Assembly (NCBI GenBank): GCA_023432655.1
Contig: JAEYUK010000323.1
Coordinates: 1-15,413, forward strand
Direction: 5' to 3'
Origin: Pseudomonadota bacterium
GTDB taxonomy: Bacteria > Bdellovibrionota > Bacteriovoracia > Bacteriovoracales > Bacteriovoracaceae
DNA: 15,413 nt
Made by a program: the position numbers and the translations under genes. The notes below the pieces were generated by a model, which saw only the letters and a program-made list of their open reading frames with translations, was not told where the DNA came from and ran no database searches. How positions within the stretch are numbered: the stretch's first letter is position 1; each line of letters begins with the position of its first letter. Below, in pieces: positions 13,286-15,413 of the stretch.

Positions 13286-15001
13286 TTAGCGAAGAACAAG
13301 AAGAATTCCGAGAACTAGGGGAAGGTAAAAAAGAGTGCACCAAAAATAGCTTCGGGCCCATTTTCCTGCCTCTTCTTCGTTTCGTACCCAGTACCCCATT
13401 AAGCCACACAGCATCAATGCTCCACCAATGACTAAAGCAGCAATTAAATAAACATCCCCTCTCCATCCGGAGAAGTAAGGAATCGTCACGAACAGCAATA
13501 AAATGAAGCTATAGATCACCATGTTCATTCTTAAAAATGAAAATGAATGAGTTTGCGCGAAAGTAAGAAAGCTGGCCATCCCATATTCTTTCTTACGATA
13601 AAGACTGATCGCCATGAAGTGAGGGATCTGCCATAAAAAGAGAATTCCAAAAAGATAGACCCCAGGACCTTGCACAGAGTCAGTAACCGTGGTCCATCCC
13701 ATTAATGTGGGAAGAGCGCCGGGGACAGCACCAACATACAAGGCATAAGGGGTTTTCATTTTAAGCGGCGTGTACAGATAAATGTACGAAAGTGCAGAGA
13801 ATAAACCTAAAAACGCTGTTAAGAGGTTCGCACTAAATATAAGAACCACTGTTCCCAAAAGAATAAGTCCCCATCCCCAATAGAGAGCGACTTCGGGTCT
13901 TAGTCTTCCTGCTGGAAGAGGTCGATCTTTAGTCCGCTCCATGAGCTTATCGGCATCTCTTTCTAAGTAACAATTCAGCGATAAGCTACCGGCCGCCTGA
14001 AGCCAGATCGCAATAAGAGAAATAAAAAGATAAATGAGATTCATCCTGAGAGGGGCCAGGAAAACCCCAACCAGAAGAGTCACCACCACAAGGATAGTAA
14101 GTTTTGGCTTAAAGAGATCCATAAGATCGTTTAAGTAAGTAGGTACCGCCTTCCCAAAAAAATATTTCTCATAACGGCGGAGACGAACAATTAAAAAGAG
14201 CAAAACGATAAAAGAAAAAAGCGCTGTCGTAAAATGCCAAATGATCATTTCTTTACTGGCGCTGCGGCCCATCTGAAGGCCTAAGAGGACCTGACCGAGC
14301 ATCAAAAGATTTCCAAGAAGAGCTGCACTTTTCCATTTTGGAAGATGCTTCATGAGAAAACTAAAAACAAAAAAACCAGTCAGAGTGGTAACGAGTCCCA
14401 GGATTCTGTGGAGTAAAGACAAACTTCCGGCCAGAGGAATCTTCGCCTGAGTTTCCCAGCACTGCCAGAATTCCATAGTCGACTCACATTGCGCCAGGAG
14501 GGAGGACTTTCTTAAAATGCCACCCAAAAGGAATTGCACCAGAAGTAGAAACAGAAAAAAACCAACCACATCTTTTAACTTTGGATTCCAATTCTTTTTT
14601 AAGTTTTCATCAAAAGTTAATTTTCTCGTTCCCTCTAAAGAAGCGAGAAAGAGTAATGAAAAAACCAAATGAAGAACGGTCGTAATCGTGGGTAACTTAT
14701 AATGAAAAGTGGCCCACCCTAGAAGAGATTGAAGAATAACCAGAAACAAAGGAAGTAAGGATTGGGCCTTAAGTTCTTTATAGCGAGTGATGGCCCAGGC
14801 AACACTACCGACTCCCACCACAACAGCAAGAAAGCGGTGAAGGGACTCATAAAAGGCGGGGCCCATATTATAAGGAAGAAATTCTCCAAAACACAAAGGC
14901 CAGTCAGGACATACCAGGGCCGTTTTCAGCACCTGTAATTGGGCCCCAACTAACAAAAGAATGATCGTTCCTCCATAGAGGAGATAGAACAAAGCGTTCA
15001 T
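13286..15001 (-). CDS. ctaA/ctaB: Fused heme A synthase (CtaA) and protoheme IX farnesyltransferase (CtaB)
   Basis: A 571-residue membrane protein that joins both steps of heme A formation. Residues 1-~277 are CtaA: extracytoplasmic Cys pair CPDWPLC (31, 37), E-x-x-H-R with Glu52/His55, further heme histidines His111, His198 and His256, and a second Cys pair Cys172/Cys181. Residues ~287-571 are the UbiA-type CtaB: FKPKLT at the start, the prenyl-diphosphate motif N-C-Y-L-E-R-D-A-D with KLMERTKDRPLPAGRL, YTPLKMKTPY, and the WQIPHFMAISLY motif. CtaB makes heme O, CtaA oxidises it to heme A for CoxA. The start chosen is ATG 15001, which overlaps the DUF420 TGA as ATGA; ATG 15010 would add three residues. 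No ribosome site is obvious, so it probably depends on coupling. Confidence 0.95.
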   Translation of the reverse strand: MNALFYLLYGGTIILLLVGAQLQVLKTALVCPDWPLCFGEFLPYNMGPAFYESLHRFLAVVVGVGSVAWAITRYKELKAQSLLPLFLVILQSLLGWATFHYKLPTITTVLHLVFSLLFLASLEGTRKLTFDENLKKNWNPKLKDVVGFFLFLLLVQFLLGGILRKSSLLAQCESTMEFWQCWETQAKIPLAGSLSLLHRILGLVTTLTGFFVFSFLMKHLPKWKSAALLGNLLMLGQVLLGLQMGRSASKEMIIWHFTTALFSFIVLLFLIVRLRRYEKYFFGKAVPTYLNDLMDLFKPKLTILVVVTLLVGVFLAPLRMNLIYLFISLIAIWLQAAGSLSLNCYLERDADKLMERTKDRPLPAGRLRPEVALYWGWGLILLGTVVLIFSANLLTAFLGLFSALSYIYLYTPLKMKTPYALYVGAVPGALPTLMGWTTVTDSVQGPGVYLFGILFLWQIPHFMAISLYRKKEYGMASFLTFAQTHSFSFLRMNMVIYSFILLLFVTIPYFSGWRGDVYLIAALVIGGALMLCGLMGYWVRNEEEAGKWARSYFWCTLFYLPLVLGILLVLR

Positions 15002-15413
15002 GCAAACCATTGATAGAGCATAAGATAGACTAAGACTCCTGTGACAGAGACGTACATCCAGATGGGAAAAGTGATCTTCGCAATTTTCTTATGCTTATCC
15101 CACTCGCCTCTAAAAGCATGCCAAAAAGTCTTGAGAATCATCGGCACCATGACGGCCGCAAGGATGATATGAGGAACAAGAATTAAGAGATAAACCGTTT
15201 TGATCCATCCTAAGTCCGGAAACTTTTTAGAAGGAACATTGTAATGATAAATGAGATAACTCGTAAGGAAGGCCGCAGAAACTCCTAAAGCACTGATCAT
15301 CAGTTTCTTATGAAGTTCTTTTTTCCCTTGTTTAATTGCAATGTAACCAAAGAGAAGGAGAAAACCTGCGATGGTATTTAAGGAAGCATTAAGTGTTGGA
15401 AGATCCTGTATTG
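14998..15413 (-). CDS. DUF420 membrane protein of oxidase cluster, 5' end outside window
   Basis: The frame stays open to the window edge (137 complete codons visible); an internal ATG at 15300 falls in mid-domain and is not the start. Visible family features are LPTLNASLNTIAGFLLLFGY near the edge, ELHKKLMISALGVSAAFLTS and LIYHY, then WIKTVYLLILVPHIILAAVMVPMIL and the helix GEWDKHKKIAKITFPIWMYVSVTGVLVYLMLY. This is a four-helix DUF420 protein with several conserved membrane histidines. Relatives (CtaM/YozB type) sit next to heme A or oxidase genes and are implicated in aa3 oxidase maturation in Gram-positive bacteria; the mechanism is not known. It overlaps ctaA/ctaB by ATGA. Perhaps 10 or so N-terminal residues are missing. 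Confidence 0.88.
   Translation of the reverse strand, partial: IQDLPTLNASLNTIAGFLLLFGYIAIKQGKKELHKKLMISALGVSAAFLTSYLIYHYNVPSKKFPDLGWIKTVYLLILVPHIILAAVMVPMILKTFWHAFRGEWDKHKKIAKITFPIWMYVSVTGVLVYLMLYQWFA

Overview
The window looks like ordinary chromosome of a Gram-negative, aerobically respiring bacterium. Signs are a TonB-dependent outer-membrane receptor, lipoprotein and periplasmic signal peptides, and an A-family cytochrome c oxidase. The modest GC content, the form of the CoxB/CoxA proteins, the fused CtaA-CtaB, and the unusual small secreted Lys/Glu-rich proteins fit Bdellovibrionota, perhaps the Bacteriovorax/Peredibacter group. That assignment is inference from general resemblance, not a search result. 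No tRNA, rRNA, CRISPR array, insertion sequence or prophage is visible.

Left part (1-3.4 kb): a leftward two-gene unit encodes a DUF438 hemerythrin-like/PAS protein and a YtfE/RIC iron-sulfur-cluster repair protein. YtfE is cut by the window edge. Both point to nitrosative or iron-sulfur stress. Divergent from it is glutaryl-CoA dehydrogenase (gcdH). Its stop overlaps tail-to-tail with a leftward DGC-domain, Cys-rich putative zinc-binding protein.

Middle (3.4-7.9 kb): a rightward FecA-like TonB-dependent receptor ends at a strong bidirectional hairpin. Facing it is a leftward three-gene set of exported proteins of unknown function: a two-module protein with a KPEV-repeat linker and a Cys-rich tail, an 82-residue protein, and a thioredoxin-fold protein lacking CXXC.

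Right part (7.9-15.4 kb): a leftward aa3-type cytochrome c oxidase cluster. In transcription order it holds a DUF420 membrane protein (5' end outside the window), a CtaA-CtaB fusion for heme A synthesis, a 98-bp gap with a likely promoter, coxB, coxA, a short coxC, a diheme cytochrome c lipoprotein, Sco, coxIV/ctaF, a 22-bp perfect hairpin, and a 79-residue protein resembling a histidine-kinase H-box helix. Most junctions overlap or nearly touch, so expression is probably translationally coupled.

Two points deserve most attention. First, CoxA keeps all metal ligands and the D-channel residues but has Phe where the K-channel lysine normally sits, and CoxB lacks the usual E-x-x-W-T-x-x-P motif at the channel entrance. 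Second, three of the intergenic regions each hold a TGA-N6-TCA palindrome of FNR/DNR type, which would link the stress genes and the oxidase under one redox or NO regulator.
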